Assembly: GCA_045659025.1 (NCBI GenBank)
Contig: JAZOWA010000043.1
Coordinates: forward strand, 1-25,060
Length of the DNA stretch: 25,060 nt
Direction of reading: 5' to 3'
Origin: SIG455 sp045659025
GTDB taxonomy: Bacteria; Bacillota; Clostridia; UMGS1810
The position numbers and the translations under genes are program-made. This document shows, piece by piece, positions 15,411 through 23,027 of this stretch. Each line of letters opens with the position of its first letter. Position 1 is the first letter of the stretch. The notes under the pieces are model-generated. The model made no database searches, was not told the DNA's origin, and saw only the letters and a program-made list of their open reading frames with translations.

Positions 15411-15430
15411 TATTCCATGGGGGTTTTGGC

Positions 15431-16330
15431 ATGAAAACAGATAAGAACATCATGATGGCGTTTATACTAAATCTGTGTTTTGCCGTGTTTGAACTCATAG
15501 GTGGTGCGATCACGGGTAGTGTTGCCATAATGTCCGATGCAATCCACGACATAGGTGATGCTGTAAGTATCGGCTTTTCCTATGCTATGGAGCGAAAGAG
15601 CAAGAAACAGCCTGATAAGATCTACACCTACGGATATATGCGTTTCTCCGTTCTGGGTGGGCTTGTCACTACCTGTATTCTTCTGGTCGGCTCGTTGGCG
15701 GTTATATATAATGCGATATTGCGACTTTTTAATCCCGTCGAGATTAACTACGAAGGAATGCTTTTCTTTGCGGTTGTAGGTGTGGCGGTTAACTTCTGTG
15801 CCGCATATTTCACCCGTGAGGGCGATTCTATCAACCAGAAATCCGTTAATCTTCATATGCTTGAGGATGTTCTCGGCTGGACGGTGGTTCTTGTCGGCGG
15901 AGTGATAATGTATTTTACGGATATTGCAATCATTGACCCGTTGATGTCTATCGGCGTTGCGATATTTATACTTATAAATGCAGTCCGCAATCTCAAAGAG
16001 GTAGAGGATCTGTTTTTAGAGAGAATCCCCGAGGGGATAGATGTGGAGGAGATTCGTCATCACCTTTGCGAGATAGACGGGGTTGCAGATGTGCACCATA
16101 TCCATATCAGGAGCATTGATGGCATAAATAACTATGCCACTATGCATATTGTGACAGAGGGCGATCCAATCACCGTCAAAGAGGCGGTGCGTTCTGAACT
16201 TAAAGAGCATAATATATGCCACTCCACTTTAGAGTTGGAGTCTCCCGATGAGGATTGCCATAATCGGGATTGTCATATTCACACACATTCAGGTGGTCAT
16301 CACCACCATCATCACGGACATCATCATTAA
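15431..16330 (+). CDS. Cation diffusion facilitator family transporter (Zn/Co-type efflux)
   Basis: The 299-residue membrane protein has about six hydrophobic segments in residues 7-190 and a cytoplasmic C-terminal domain. Transport-site residues fit D36-x3-D40 (SDAIHDIGDA) in helix 2 and H142-x3-D146 (HMLEDVLG) in helix 5, the HD-DD set typical of zinc-type members. The C-terminal domain shows the family stretch IDGVADVHHIHI, and the tail is very histidine-rich, ending HHHHHHGHHH. It probably exports zinc or cobalt by proton antiport. GGGGG at 15419-15423 precedes ATG 15431. It lies 20 bases after ppa, so the two are likely co-transcribed. Confidence 0.92.
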   Translation: MKTDKNIMMAFILNLCFAVFELIGGAITGSVAIMSDAIHDIGDAVSIGFSYAMERKSKKQPDKIYTYGYMRFSVLGGLVTTCILLVGSLAVIYNAILRLFNPVEINYEGMLFFAVVGVAVNFCAAYFTREGDSINQKSVNLHMLEDVLGWTVVLVGGVIMYFTDIAIIDPLMSIGVAIFILINAVRNLKEVEDLFLERIPEGIDVEEIRHHLCEIDGVADVHHIHIRSIDGINNYATMHIVTEGDPITVKEAVRSELKEHNICHSTLELESPDEDCHNRDCHIHTHSGGHHHHHHGHHH

Positions 16331-16356
16331 AAAATACCTATTACGAGGTGACATAA

Positions 16357-16899
16357 ATGGAAATTTCAAGACAATGTATTTTGGCGGCAGAAGAGCTTAT
16401 TGAGAAAGCTCATCTTAAAGAAGGGGATATCGTGGTTATCGGTTGCTCCACCAGCGAGGTGCTGGGCAGTAAACTGGGCACGAATTCCAGTCCCGACACG
16501 GCAAAGATTCTCTTTGACAGTCTCTATGGCGTATTCAATGCCAGGGGCATATATGTAGCGGCTCAGTGTTGTGAGCATCTTAACCGTGCAATTATTGTTG
16601 AGAGAGCAGCAGTGCCCTTTGCCGAGATAGTCAACGTAGTCCCTGCTCCCAAGGCGGGCGGCTCCTTTGCTACTCAGGCGTATGCAAAGTTTTCTGATCC
16701 CGTTGCAGTTGAGGAGATAAAGGCGGACGCAGGTTTGGATATCGGCGCCACATTGATCGGTATGCATCTTAAGAAGGTGGCAGTACCCGTACGTCTTGAA
16801 GTTAAGACGATAGGTGAGGCTCCCGTTACTGCGGCCCGCACACGTCCGAAATTTATCGGCGGTGTCCGTGCTAACTATGACGAATCCCTTATGGGTTGA
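16357..16899 (+). CDS. UPF0340 / YwlG-type (TIGR01440) protein of unknown function
   Basis: The 180-residue protein matches the TIGR01440/YwlG family: EGDIVVIGCSTSEVLGSKLGT near the N-terminus, AAQCCEHLNRA with a cysteine pair and histidine, VNVVPAPKAGGSFATQAY, DIGATLIGMHLKKVAVPVR, and the C-terminal RPKFIGGVRANYDE. The function is not established. No membrane segment or signal peptide is seen. ATG 16357 follows ACGAGGTG, 26 bases after the transporter gene, and it is the last gene before a bidirectional terminator. The family length is about 180-190, so it is complete. Confidence 0.9.
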   Translation: MEISRQCILAAEELIEKAHLKEGDIVVIGCSTSEVLGSKLGTNSSPDTAKILFDSLYGVFNARGIYVAAQCCEHLNRAIIVERAAVPFAEIVNVVPAPKAGGSFATQAYAKFSDPVAVEEIKADAGLDIGATLIGMHLKKVAVPVRLEVKTIGEAPVTAARTRPKFIGGVRANYDESLMG

Positions 16900-16924
16900 T
16901 GGTAAGAATCATAAATACAAAAGA

Positions 16925-16954
16925 ACTCCCACATCATTCGATGTGGGAGTTTTC
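16925..16954. terminator. Bidirectional terminator between ywlG-type gene and dtxR-type gene
   Basis: A 12-bp perfect stem (arms 16925-16936 and 16941-16952, ATTC loop) is flanked by A and T runs. The core arm CCCACATC recurs in the terminator at 19935-19964. Confidence 0.9.
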
Positions 16955-16957
16955 ATA

Positions 16958-17317
16958 TCAGGATATAAATTCTTTTAACTTTTTGAAGCTCTCGTCACTT
17001 ATCACGTGCTCAATCTTGCAACTGTCGGCATAGGCGGTCTCCTCGCTCACTCCAAGTCGTATCAGGGCACTTGCGATTACATTGTGCCTCTCGTAGACCT
17101 TTTTGGCGATTTTAAGACCCTTTGGTGTGAGGGTGATATCTCCCGCTTCACTCACGGTAATATATTCCTCTGCCTTAAAGGATTTCATTGCTACGGACAC
17201 GCTGGGTTTGGATACACCAAGTTCGTTGGCTATATCAATGCTTTTCACATACCCTTTGCGTTTGCTTATTACAAGTATTGCTTCAAGATAGTTTTCAGCG
17301 GATTCCTGTATCTTCAT
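16958..17317 (-). CDS. DtxR/MntR-family metal-dependent repressor, probably iron-sensing
   Basis: The 119-residue protein has an N-terminal winged helix (helix-turn-helix about 26-47, SIDIANELGVSKPSVSVAMK) and a short dimerisation domain; there is no SH3-like third domain. Candidate metal residues are N9 and E12 (SAENYLEAI), E76-x-H78 (YERHN) and C100-x-x-E103-H104 (DSCKIEHVIS). The C-x-x-E-H pattern matches iron-type DtxR/IdeR, where manganese-type MntR has E-x-x-E-H, so iron is favoured; N9 is unlike both. It is divergent from feoAB, whose promoter holds matching palindromes, so it very likely represses ferrous iron uptake when iron is plentiful. Confidence 0.9.
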   Translation of the reverse strand: MKIQESAENYLEAILVISKRKGYVKSIDIANELGVSKPSVSVAMKSFKAEEYITVSEAGDITLTPKGLKIAKKVYERHNVIASALIRLGVSEETAYADSCKIEHVISDESFKKLKEFIS

Positions 17318-17361
17318 TTTGTTACCTCATAACTTGAGTACTATAATAATTTTACAAACAT

Positions 17362-17390
17362 ATAATAACATCAAATAGTATTTTTGTCAA
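17362..17390 (-). promoter_or_regulatory. Promoter of the DtxR-family gene
   Basis: On the minus strand TTGACA (17385-17390) and TATTAT (17362-17367) are 17 bases apart, with a TGT extension directly before the -10. No TTAG-N6-CTAA palindrome overlaps it. Confidence 0.75.
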
Positions 17391-17425
17391 ATCTCTTAAA
17401 ATATCCAAATTCCGACAAAAACCCA

Positions 17426-17454
17426 TTGACAATTTGTGGGAGAAATGATAAACT
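17426..17454 (+). promoter_or_regulatory. Promoter of the feoAB operon
   Basis: TTGACA (17426-17431) and TAAACT (17449-17454) are 17 bases apart. A TGA extended -10 directly precedes the hexamer. The predicted start is near 17461, at the edge of the first palindrome. Confidence 0.75.
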
Positions 17455-17462
17455 AATTATAG

Positions 17463-17496
17463 TTAGTCACGACTAATTGTTGTTAGAGGTGTCTAA
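17463..17496. promoter_or_regulatory. Tandem candidate operators for the DtxR-family repressor
   Basis: Two 14-bp palindromes, TTAGTCACGACTAA (17463-17476) and TTAGAGGTGTCTAA (17483-17496), start exactly 20 bases apart, about two helical turns. They cover the feoA transcription start region. A third copy lies at 17774-17787. The TTAG/CTAA ends recall DtxR/IdeR boxes. Confidence 0.75.
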
Positions 17497-17520
17497 TTAT
17501 TGTGAAGGAGGTGTTTCGCT

Positions 17521-17733
17521 ATGAGTTTAATTTCTGCAGAGCTTGGCAGGGAGTATATTATCAAGAATATCAATACTGCAGATGAGGATATGGATTCATT
17601 TTTGTTTTCCATAGGATGCTTCACAGGTGAGCCCATCACAGCGATTTCCCGAATGAGGGGTAGTGTCACCGTTGCTATCAAAGGTGGCAGATATAATATA
17701 GACAATCGGCTTGCCGACGCAATATTGATTTAA
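17521..17733 (+). CDS. feoA: Ferrous iron transport protein FeoA
   Basis: The 70-residue protein is a small SH3-fold partner of FeoB. It shows the usual pattern: a leader helix region (LGREYIIKNIN), a central IGCFTGEPITAISRMRGSVTVAI strand pair, and the closing NIDNRLADAILI. The length is standard (70-80). GAAGGAGG lies eight bases before ATG 17521. It is the first gene of feoA-feoB-Cys-rich peptide, and the operator palindromes immediately upstream imply iron control. Confidence 0.93.
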   Translation: MSLISAELGREYIIKNINTADEDMDSFLFSIGCFTGEPITAISRMRGSVTVAIKGGRYNIDNRLADAILI

Positions 17734-17739
17734 TTTCAA

Positions 17740-17761
17740 GGCAGTGTGTACTGCCGTTTTT
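17740..17761 (+). terminator. Weak terminator-like hairpin between feoA and feoB
   Basis: GGCAGT-GTGT-ACTGCC (17740-17755) is followed by G and five T residues. The six-base stem could give partial termination or mRNA processing between feoA and feoB. Confidence 0.5.
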
Positions 17762-17773
17762 AACGGTTTGGAG

Positions 17774-17787
17774 TTAGGTAAGACTAA
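17774..17787. promoter_or_regulatory. Third TTAG-N6-CTAA palindrome, between feoA and feoB
   Basis: TTAGGTAAGACTAA matches the spacing of the two operators upstream of feoA and lies 36 bases before the feoB start. It may control an internal promoter or block elongation. No clear promoter hexamers were found beside it. Confidence 0.6.
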
Positions 17788-17823
17788 CCAATAGGACGAG
17801 ATATCAGCTAAGGAGAGACTAGT

Positions 17824-19767
17824 ATGAAAATAGCACTTACAGGTAATCCCAACAGCGGAAAGACTACCATGTATAATGCTCTCACCGGCAGTAGTGAGAA
17901 GGTGGGCAACTGGGCAGGGGTTACTGTGGATAAGAAGGAGAGAGGGGTAAAGAGACGTTTCTGTGTAGGTCGTGGCAGGATTGTGGCAGTAGACCTTCCG
18001 GGAGCGTATTCGATGTCACCCTTCACATCGGAGGAGAGCATCACCCGAGATTATATACAGAATGAGAAACCCGATGTGATAGTAAATATCGTAGATGCTA
18101 CCAATCTTGGCAGGAGTCTGTTTTTTACCACCCAGATTTTAGAGCTGGGCATACCTGTTGTGGTGGCACTTAATAAGACGGATATTAATATTAAACGTAA
18201 TGTGGGTATAGATACCGATGCCCTTTCATCACTTCTCGGTTGCCCCGTGGTAGAGACGATCTCCACCTCTGCAAAGGGTCTTGAGAAGGTGCTGGATATG
18301 GCAATGGCTGTCCGTGGTAAGGCACAGAACATCCCCTTTGATATGGGTGAGGTTGACCTTGCTGATAAGAAGGCGGTCAAAGACGGCGATGTGAGACGAT
18401 TCAGATTCGTCAATGATATCGTAGCCAGGGTGGAAGTGGCCCGTGAATCTTCCAATGACAGAGCGTTGCAGGATAAGATAGATAATGTGATTACAAACAG
18501 ATGGATAGGTATCCCGCTCTTTGCCCTTGTGATGTTTCTGGTATTTTATATATCTCAATCCTCGTTGGGTACTTGGATTTCCGAATATCTGGTATCATAT
18601 CTTGAAAAGTTTCAGTCGTGGATAGGCGGGTTCTTTGAAGGTGCATCCCCTCTGCTTACCGCACTTTTGATAGATGGTGTTTTGGGCGGTGCTATTGCCG
18701 TAGTGGGATTCCTGCCCCTTGTTATGATAATGTATTTCCTTATAGCGCTTTTAGAGGATTGCGGTTATATGGCGAGGGTATCGGTGATACTCGATCCTAT
18801 TTTCAAGAAGGTGGGTTTAAGCGGTAAATCCGTAATCCCCTTTGTAATTGCTACGGGATGCGCAATCCCCGGTGTTATGGCTTGTCGCACTATCCGTGAT
18901 GATAGGGAGAGAAGGGCTACGGCTATGCTTGCCCCCTTTATGCCTTGCGGTGCAAAGCTTCCCGTGATTGCTCTCTTTGCAGGTGCATTTTTCGAAGACG
19001 CACCCTGGGTAGGCCCCACAATGTATTTTGCGGGTATAGTGATTATATTCTTCGGTGCACTTCTGATAAATAAAATCACGGGTCGCAGAGGCAAAAAATC
19101 CTATTTCATAATAGAACTCCCCGAATACAAATTCCCCGACCTCAAAGGCGCTATCAAATCAATGTTTGCACGGGGATGGTCTTATGTTGTCAAGGCGGCA
19201 ACCATTATCCTTTTGTGCAATACAGCGGTACATATTATGCAGACCTTTGACTGGACCCTTGCGGTGACGGAGTCTGCAGACCACTCCATTCTCGCATCTA
19301 TAGCAAAGCTCTTTGCCTATGTGCTTATCCCCGTGGTGGGTTATCATTCATGGCAACTTGCGGCTGCTGCGGTTACAGGCTTTATCGCCAAGGAGAATGT
19401 GGTGGGCACTCTTGCCACCTGCTACGTGCTTACTGATGTAATGTCCGAACTTCCCGGGGCTACTCCCCGTCTTACCGCTATAGCGGCCCTTGCATATCTT
19501 ATGTTCAATCTCTTTACTCCGCCCTGCTTTGCAGCCATTGGTGCTATGAACGCGGAGATGAAGGATAGGAGATGGTTCTGGGGCGGTATTGCTTTGCAGT
19601 TTGGCGTAGGCTTCTCCGTAAGCTTTGTGGTTTATCAGCTCGGCACCCTCATCACTTCAAAGACCGTTGGTGCAGGCCTTATCCCCGGTGCAATAGCCGT
19701 TGCGGTATTTGCTTTTGTACTTGCTTTGCTTATAATAAATAACGGCAAAAAGTCTACTATCAGATAA
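17824..19767 (+). CDS. feoB: Ferrous iron transporter FeoB
   Basis: The 647-residue protein joins an N-terminal G domain to a membrane permease that imports Fe(II). GTPase motifs are G7-NPNSGKT (G1), D57-L-P-G60 (G3) and N117-K-T-D120 (G4). The first membrane segment begins after the helical region near residue 224 (RWIGIPLFALVMFLVFY). Gate-domain motifs are GFLPLVMIMYFLIALLEDCGYMARV, FVIATGCAIPGVMACRTI and PFMPCGAKLPVIALFAG; a second gate repeat holds KENVVGTL and FNLFTPPCFAAIGAM. The length is at the short end for FeoB and appears complete. AAGGAG precedes ATG 17824. It is transcribed with feoA and the downstream 49-residue peptide. Confidence 0.96.
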   Translation: MKIALTGNPNSGKTTMYNALTGSSEKVGNWAGVTVDKKERGVKRRFCVGRGRIVAVDLPGAYSMSPFTSEESITRDYIQNEKPDVIVNIVDATNLGRSLFFTTQILELGIPVVVALNKTDINIKRNVGIDTDALSSLLGCPVVETISTSAKGLEKVLDMAMAVRGKAQNIPFDMGEVDLADKKAVKDGDVRRFRFVNDIVARVEVARESSNDRALQDKIDNVITNRWIGIPLFALVMFLVFYISQSSLGTWISEYLVSYLEKFQSWIGGFFEGASPLLTALLIDGVLGGAIAVVGFLPLVMIMYFLIALLEDCGYMARVSVILDPIFKKVGLSGKSVIPFVIATGCAIPGVMACRTIRDDRERRATAMLAPFMPCGAKLPVIALFAGAFFEDAPWVGPTMYFAGIVIIFFGALLINKITGRRGKKSYFIIELPEYKFPDLKGAIKSMFARGWSYVVKAATIILLCNTAVHIMQTFDWTLAVTESADHSILASIAKLFAYVLIPVVGYHSWQLAAAAVTGFIAKENVVGTLATCYVLTDVMSELPGATPRLTAIAALAYLMFNLFTPPCFAAIGAMNAEMKDRRWFWGGIALQFGVGFSVSFVVYQLGTLITSKTVGAGLIPGAIAVAVFAFVLALLIINNGKKSTIR

Positions 19768-19782
19768 GAAAGGAGTAATAAT

Positions 19783-19932
19783 ATGCAAAATCTTATTCTT
19801 GTCCTTTTTATAATAATCATAATCATATCTGCCCTTTGGTATATACTCCACGCAAAGAAAAGCGGTGACCGTTGTATAGGTTGCCCCCATTCCAAATCTT
19901 GCAATAGCGGATGCGATGCGGAAGATAAATAA
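19783..19932 (+). CDS. FeoB-associated Cys-rich membrane protein (49 residues)
   Basis: This very small gene starts 15 bases after feoB with AAAGGAG eight bases before its ATG. The product is one N-terminal membrane helix (about residues 4-23, rich in isoleucine) followed by a short basic linker and a cytoplasmic-looking tail with C-x-x-C and C-x3-C cysteines (CIGCPHSKSCNSGC). This matches the short Cys-rich membrane proteins that follow feoB in many Firmicutes. They are thought to assist iron transfer or FeoB control, perhaps replacing FeoC, but this is unproven. A terminator starts two bases after the stop. Confidence 0.85.
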   Translation: MQNLILVLFIIIIIISALWYILHAKKSGDRCIGCPHSKSCNSGCDAEDK

Positions 19933-19934
19933 GA

Positions 19935-19964
19935 AAACCCCCACATCATATGATGTGGGGGTTT
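19935..19964. terminator. Bidirectional terminator after the feo operon
   Basis: A 30-bp perfect palindrome with arms of the form AAACCCCCACATCA, flanked by A and T runs, separates the feo operon from the convergent metallophosphoesterase gene. Its core resembles that of the terminator at 16925-16954. Confidence 0.92.
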
Positions 19965-19967
19965 GTT

Positions 19968-21167
19968 TTATTTTATTTTGATATTCACCGGCTCGGAGAT
20001 ATTGTCCCAAAAGCCTATTGCATAAAACTTGGCAGATACGGCATTGGGGATATCCTCAACTTCCCAGATGTATGAATCATCCTGACTGATTACATTGTAG
20101 TCGGATAAAGCACTCTTTGACATAAGCAATGTGCCATTTGCATCAAAGAAACAAGCCCTGTATTCATATACCCTCTCCGAGTCACATTCGGCTCTTGAGA
20201 AGGCCATTTTGATAACGTCACCGCATCTTGCGAAGTCAAACTCGGCATCGCCCTTGAAATATGGCTTTGCAGCACTGAGGACACGTCTGTCGGTGTATTT
20301 GAAATCACGGATATCGCAGATGGGCTCAATAATGGAATCATTATCGAAAAAATCGCCTTCAAGTACGCTGAATCTTCTTATACGTACCCTTGACTCTGTG
20401 TCCGCTTCCACGATAAGCATGTGGGATGCATTCTTCCTTGCCAGATGCTCGCAGGCACAAACGCCATTCATAATAGTGCTCACGCCTGAGAATATCAATG
20501 CACCGGAGCCAACTGATGTAAAGGTCTGCTGATGTATCTCTCTGGGGTTGTTGCAGGCATAATGGGAATGTCCCGAAAAGTCAATCACCTGAGGATATTT
20601 TGAGAGTATGGCAGTAAGGTCGCCATTACCGCCGATAGAGGGCAATGTACCAATCATCGGCACGTGCTGGAATACGAATATAGGTCTGTTACCACCATCG
20701 GCAACCGCCTTGTCCAGTTCGGATTTGAGATACGCCTTCTGCTCATCACTGTATGAATCGTGCCATGGGCCTTTCACAAGACCGCCCGACAGAGATATGA
20801 AGTGGTATGCGCCTATGACCTCGTGTCTGTCGGTTGGCATGTTGAAGATTCTCTCAAAGGTGGCTTTTGATTTCAACCAGTCCCCGTCGTAGTGCAACTC
20901 GTGATTTGCCAGAGTGCAGGCAATCAAGGTCTCGGGTTTCACATACTTCTTGCAATCGTCATAAAATCTCTGGAACTCGCTCTCGTAACCTTTGTTGGTA
21001 AAGTCACCATTCACATAGAGGGCGTCAAGCTTGTTGTATTCCTGACCTTCACAATATGCGTAGGTGCGCTCCATGGCGAGCTTGAAATGCTCATAGGAAT
21101 GGGGGAGGGCATCACTATAGTGAACGTCACTCACCACCGCAAAACGCAATACGGGTTTAAAAATCAT
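19968..21167 (-). CDS. Calcineurin-like metallophosphoesterase
   Basis: The 399-residue protein has the full metallophosphoesterase ligand set: D14-x-H16 (SDVHY), D55 (NGDFTNKG), N88-H89 (ANHE), H168 (FQHVP) and H200-x-H202 (GHSHY), binding two metals. Residues after about 290 form an extra C-terminal region, perhaps a beta-sandwich. No signal peptide is visible, so it is probably cytoplasmic. The substrate is unknown. AAGGGAAGG precedes ATG 21167, and only 27 bases separate it from etfA, with no promoter seen, so it is probably the last gene of the dehydrogenase-etfB-etfA transcript. Any functional link to electron transfer is unproven. Confidence 0.85.
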   Translation of the reverse strand: MIFKPVLRFAVVSDVHYSDALPHSYEHFKLAMERTYAYCEGQEYNKLDALYVNGDFTNKGYESEFQRFYDDCKKYVKPETLIACTLANHELHYDGDWLKSKATFERIFNMPTDRHEVIGAYHFISLSGGLVKGPWHDSYSDEQKAYLKSELDKAVADGGNRPIFVFQHVPMIGTLPSIGGNGDLTAILSKYPQVIDFSGHSHYACNNPREIHQQTFTSVGSGALIFSGVSTIMNGVCACEHLARKNASHMLIVEADTESRVRIRRFSVLEGDFFDNDSIIEPICDIRDFKYTDRRVLSAAKPYFKGDAEFDFARCGDVIKMAFSRAECDSERVYEYRACFFDANGTLLMSKSALSDYNVISQDDSYIWEVEDIPNAVSAKFYAIGFWDNISEPVNIKIK

Positions 21168-21194
21168 AATAATCCTTCCCTTCGGATTAGACTG

Positions 21195-22181
21195 TTATTT
21201 TGACAATGCTTCAATAATCTTGGGCAGGATCTCCACACAGTCGCCAACTATCTTGTAGTCTGCCACGGAGAATATGGGCGCCTTGGGATCGGTATTGATA
21301 GCCACTACTGTTTTTGCGCCGCCGATACCTGCGATATGCTGAACGGCACCTGATATACCGCAACAAACGAGGAGATCAGGAGCAACGGAGCAACCTGTCT
21401 GTCCTATCTGGCAGCTGTGCTGAGCAAAGCCCATATCAACGAGGGGACGGGTAACGCCCACACTACCGCCGAGTTTCTCGGCAAGTTCAGCAACCAACTT
21501 CATATTCTTTTTCTGACCGATACCACGACCTGCAGCAACTATAATCTTGCTTTCACTGATGTCCTCGGTCTTCTCTCTTGCAGATTCTTTAAGAAGCTTT
21601 ACAAGGCTCTCCGCGCCGGTGTATTCCACCACGATAGGAGTCACATCCTCTTTCGCTGTTTCCACGGGCATAGCAAATATACCGGGACGAACAGTTGCCA
21701 TCTGGGGACGGCAAGATGCGGTCTGGATAGTAGCCATCATATTACCGCCGAATGCAGGACGTGTCTGGAGAAGAAGACCGCTTTCAGAATCAATCTCAAG
21801 CACAGTACAGTCTGCGGTAAGGCCTGTCTCAAGGGCAGCAGCCACTCTGGGAGCAAAAGCACGGCCAAAGGGTGTAGCGCCGATAAGAAGGATGTCGGGG
21901 TTGTACTTGGTTGCAAGTTCTATGAGAGAATCCGCATAAGGACCTTCCAACTTCTCCATCAATGCTTTGCCACGGAGATTGATTACCTCGTCTGCGCCGC
22001 TACGATAGAGGGATGCAACTTCACTTTCTTCAATCTCGCCTATAACCACACCATAAAGAACTGCACCTTTGGTGTCGGCAAGTTCCCTTGCCTTGCCGAT
22101 CAACTGCAAAGCAACGGGGAGAAGACATTTATTATTTGTTTCGCAAAACACCCAAAGGGCATTGTTTTTAATCTCTTTCAT
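21195..22181 (-). CDS. etfA: Electron transfer flavoprotein alpha subunit
   Basis: The 328-residue EtfA carries the C-terminal FAD domain: VTRPLVDMG (243-251), QIGQTG (258-263), GISGAVQH (275-282) and INTDPKAPIF (295-304). The N-terminal domain lacks the ferredoxin-like [4Fe-4S] extension found in some clostridial EtfA proteins such as the A. woodii lactate dehydrogenase partner. AAAGGAG lies eight bases before ATG 22181. It pairs with EtfB and probably receives or bifurcates electrons for the FAD-linked dehydrogenase of the same operon. Confidence 0.94.
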   Translation of the reverse strand: MKEIKNNALWVFCETNNKCLLPVALQLIGKARELADTKGAVLYGVVIGEIEESEVASLYRSGADEVINLRGKALMEKLEGPYADSLIELATKYNPDILLIGATPFGRAFAPRVAAALETGLTADCTVLEIDSESGLLLQTRPAFGGNMMATIQTASCRPQMATVRPGIFAMPVETAKEDVTPIVVEYTGAESLVKLLKESAREKTEDISESKIIVAAGRGIGQKKNMKLVAELAEKLGGSVGVTRPLVDMGFAQHSCQIGQTGCSVAPDLLVCCGISGAVQHIAGIGGAKTVVAINTDPKAPIFSVADYKIVGDCVEILPKIIEALSK

Positions 22182-22219
22182 AATATACTCCTTTAGAAAA
22201 TGTATTTCATCGGTTATGT

Positions 22220-23008
22220 TCAGTTGCTCTTAATAGAGTTCAAACATATTTTTGCAATACTTTCCGCTTGTTCAGCGATTGTGCCGGTGATTTCCTCGGC
22301 ATTACCGCGAACAGGAGGAGTAAAGGTCTTCACTACCTGAGTAGGTGAACCCTTCAATCCGCATTTTTCTGTATTGGCATTGAGTGCTTCGGCATTGAAC
22401 ATTGTAGCAGACGCATCCTTTGCCTTGAGCATACCTGTGATGGTAGGCATAGTAGGCTGGTCAGCACCTTTTACTACGGTGATAAGGCCGGGCAAGGGGA
22501 GATAAAGTTCCTGCTCGGTTTCTTCCCATACTCTGCGCACGATAAGGTGGTCGGGGGCAACCTCTACAATCTCACTTACGTCAGACACGTGGGGGAGACC
22601 GAGCTTCTGTGCGAGCTCAGGGCCAATCTGTGCGGTGTCACCGTCAACGGCCATCTTACCGCAGATTATAAGGTCTGCACCACCGATTTCCTTTACACCC
22701 AAAGAGATTGCATAGGATGTGGCGAGGGTGTCTGCACCTGCAAAAGCACGGTCAGATATAAGTACACCATCATCAGCACCTCTGCTCACTGCATCACGGA
22801 GCACCTTCTCCGCGGCAGGAATACCCATAGTAACAGCGGTAATTTTACCACCTGTCACTTTGCGGATATCAAGAGCAGTCTGCAAAGCGTATAAATCAAA
22901 GGGATTAGTTACGGCGTTTCTGCCGGTTCTTACAATAGTCTTTGTAAGGGGGTCAATGCTTGCAGTAGCAGCGGCAGGGACCTGTTTCATACATACAATT
23001 ATATTCAT
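22220..23008 (-). CDS. etfB: Electron transfer flavoprotein beta subunit (bifurcating-type motif)
   Basis: The 262-residue EtfB begins MNIIVCMKQVPAA, typical of the family, and contains NPFDLYALQTAL and GADLIICGKMAVDGDTAQIGP. The DGDTAQIGP stretch (122-130) is the pattern of electron-bifurcating Etf proteins, which bind a second FAD in EtfB; non-bifurcating proteins bind AMP and differ here. AGAGGA precedes ATG 23008. It lies 19 bases after the dehydrogenase gene and 38 before etfA. If bifurcating, it would couple NAD+ and ferredoxin to the dehydrogenase. Confidence 0.94.
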   Translation of the reverse strand: MNIIVCMKQVPAAATASIDPLTKTIVRTGRNAVTNPFDLYALQTALDIRKVTGGKITAVTMGIPAAEKVLRDAVSRGADDGVLISDRAFAGADTLATSYAISLGVKEIGGADLIICGKMAVDGDTAQIGPELAQKLGLPHVSDVSEIVEVAPDHLIVRRVWEETEQELYLPLPGLITVVKGADQPTMPTITGMLKAKDASATMFNAEALNANTEKCGLKGSPTQVVKTFTPPVRGNAEEITGTIAEQAESIAKICLNSIKSN

Positions 23009-23027
23009 AGCAGTTATCCTCTTATAT

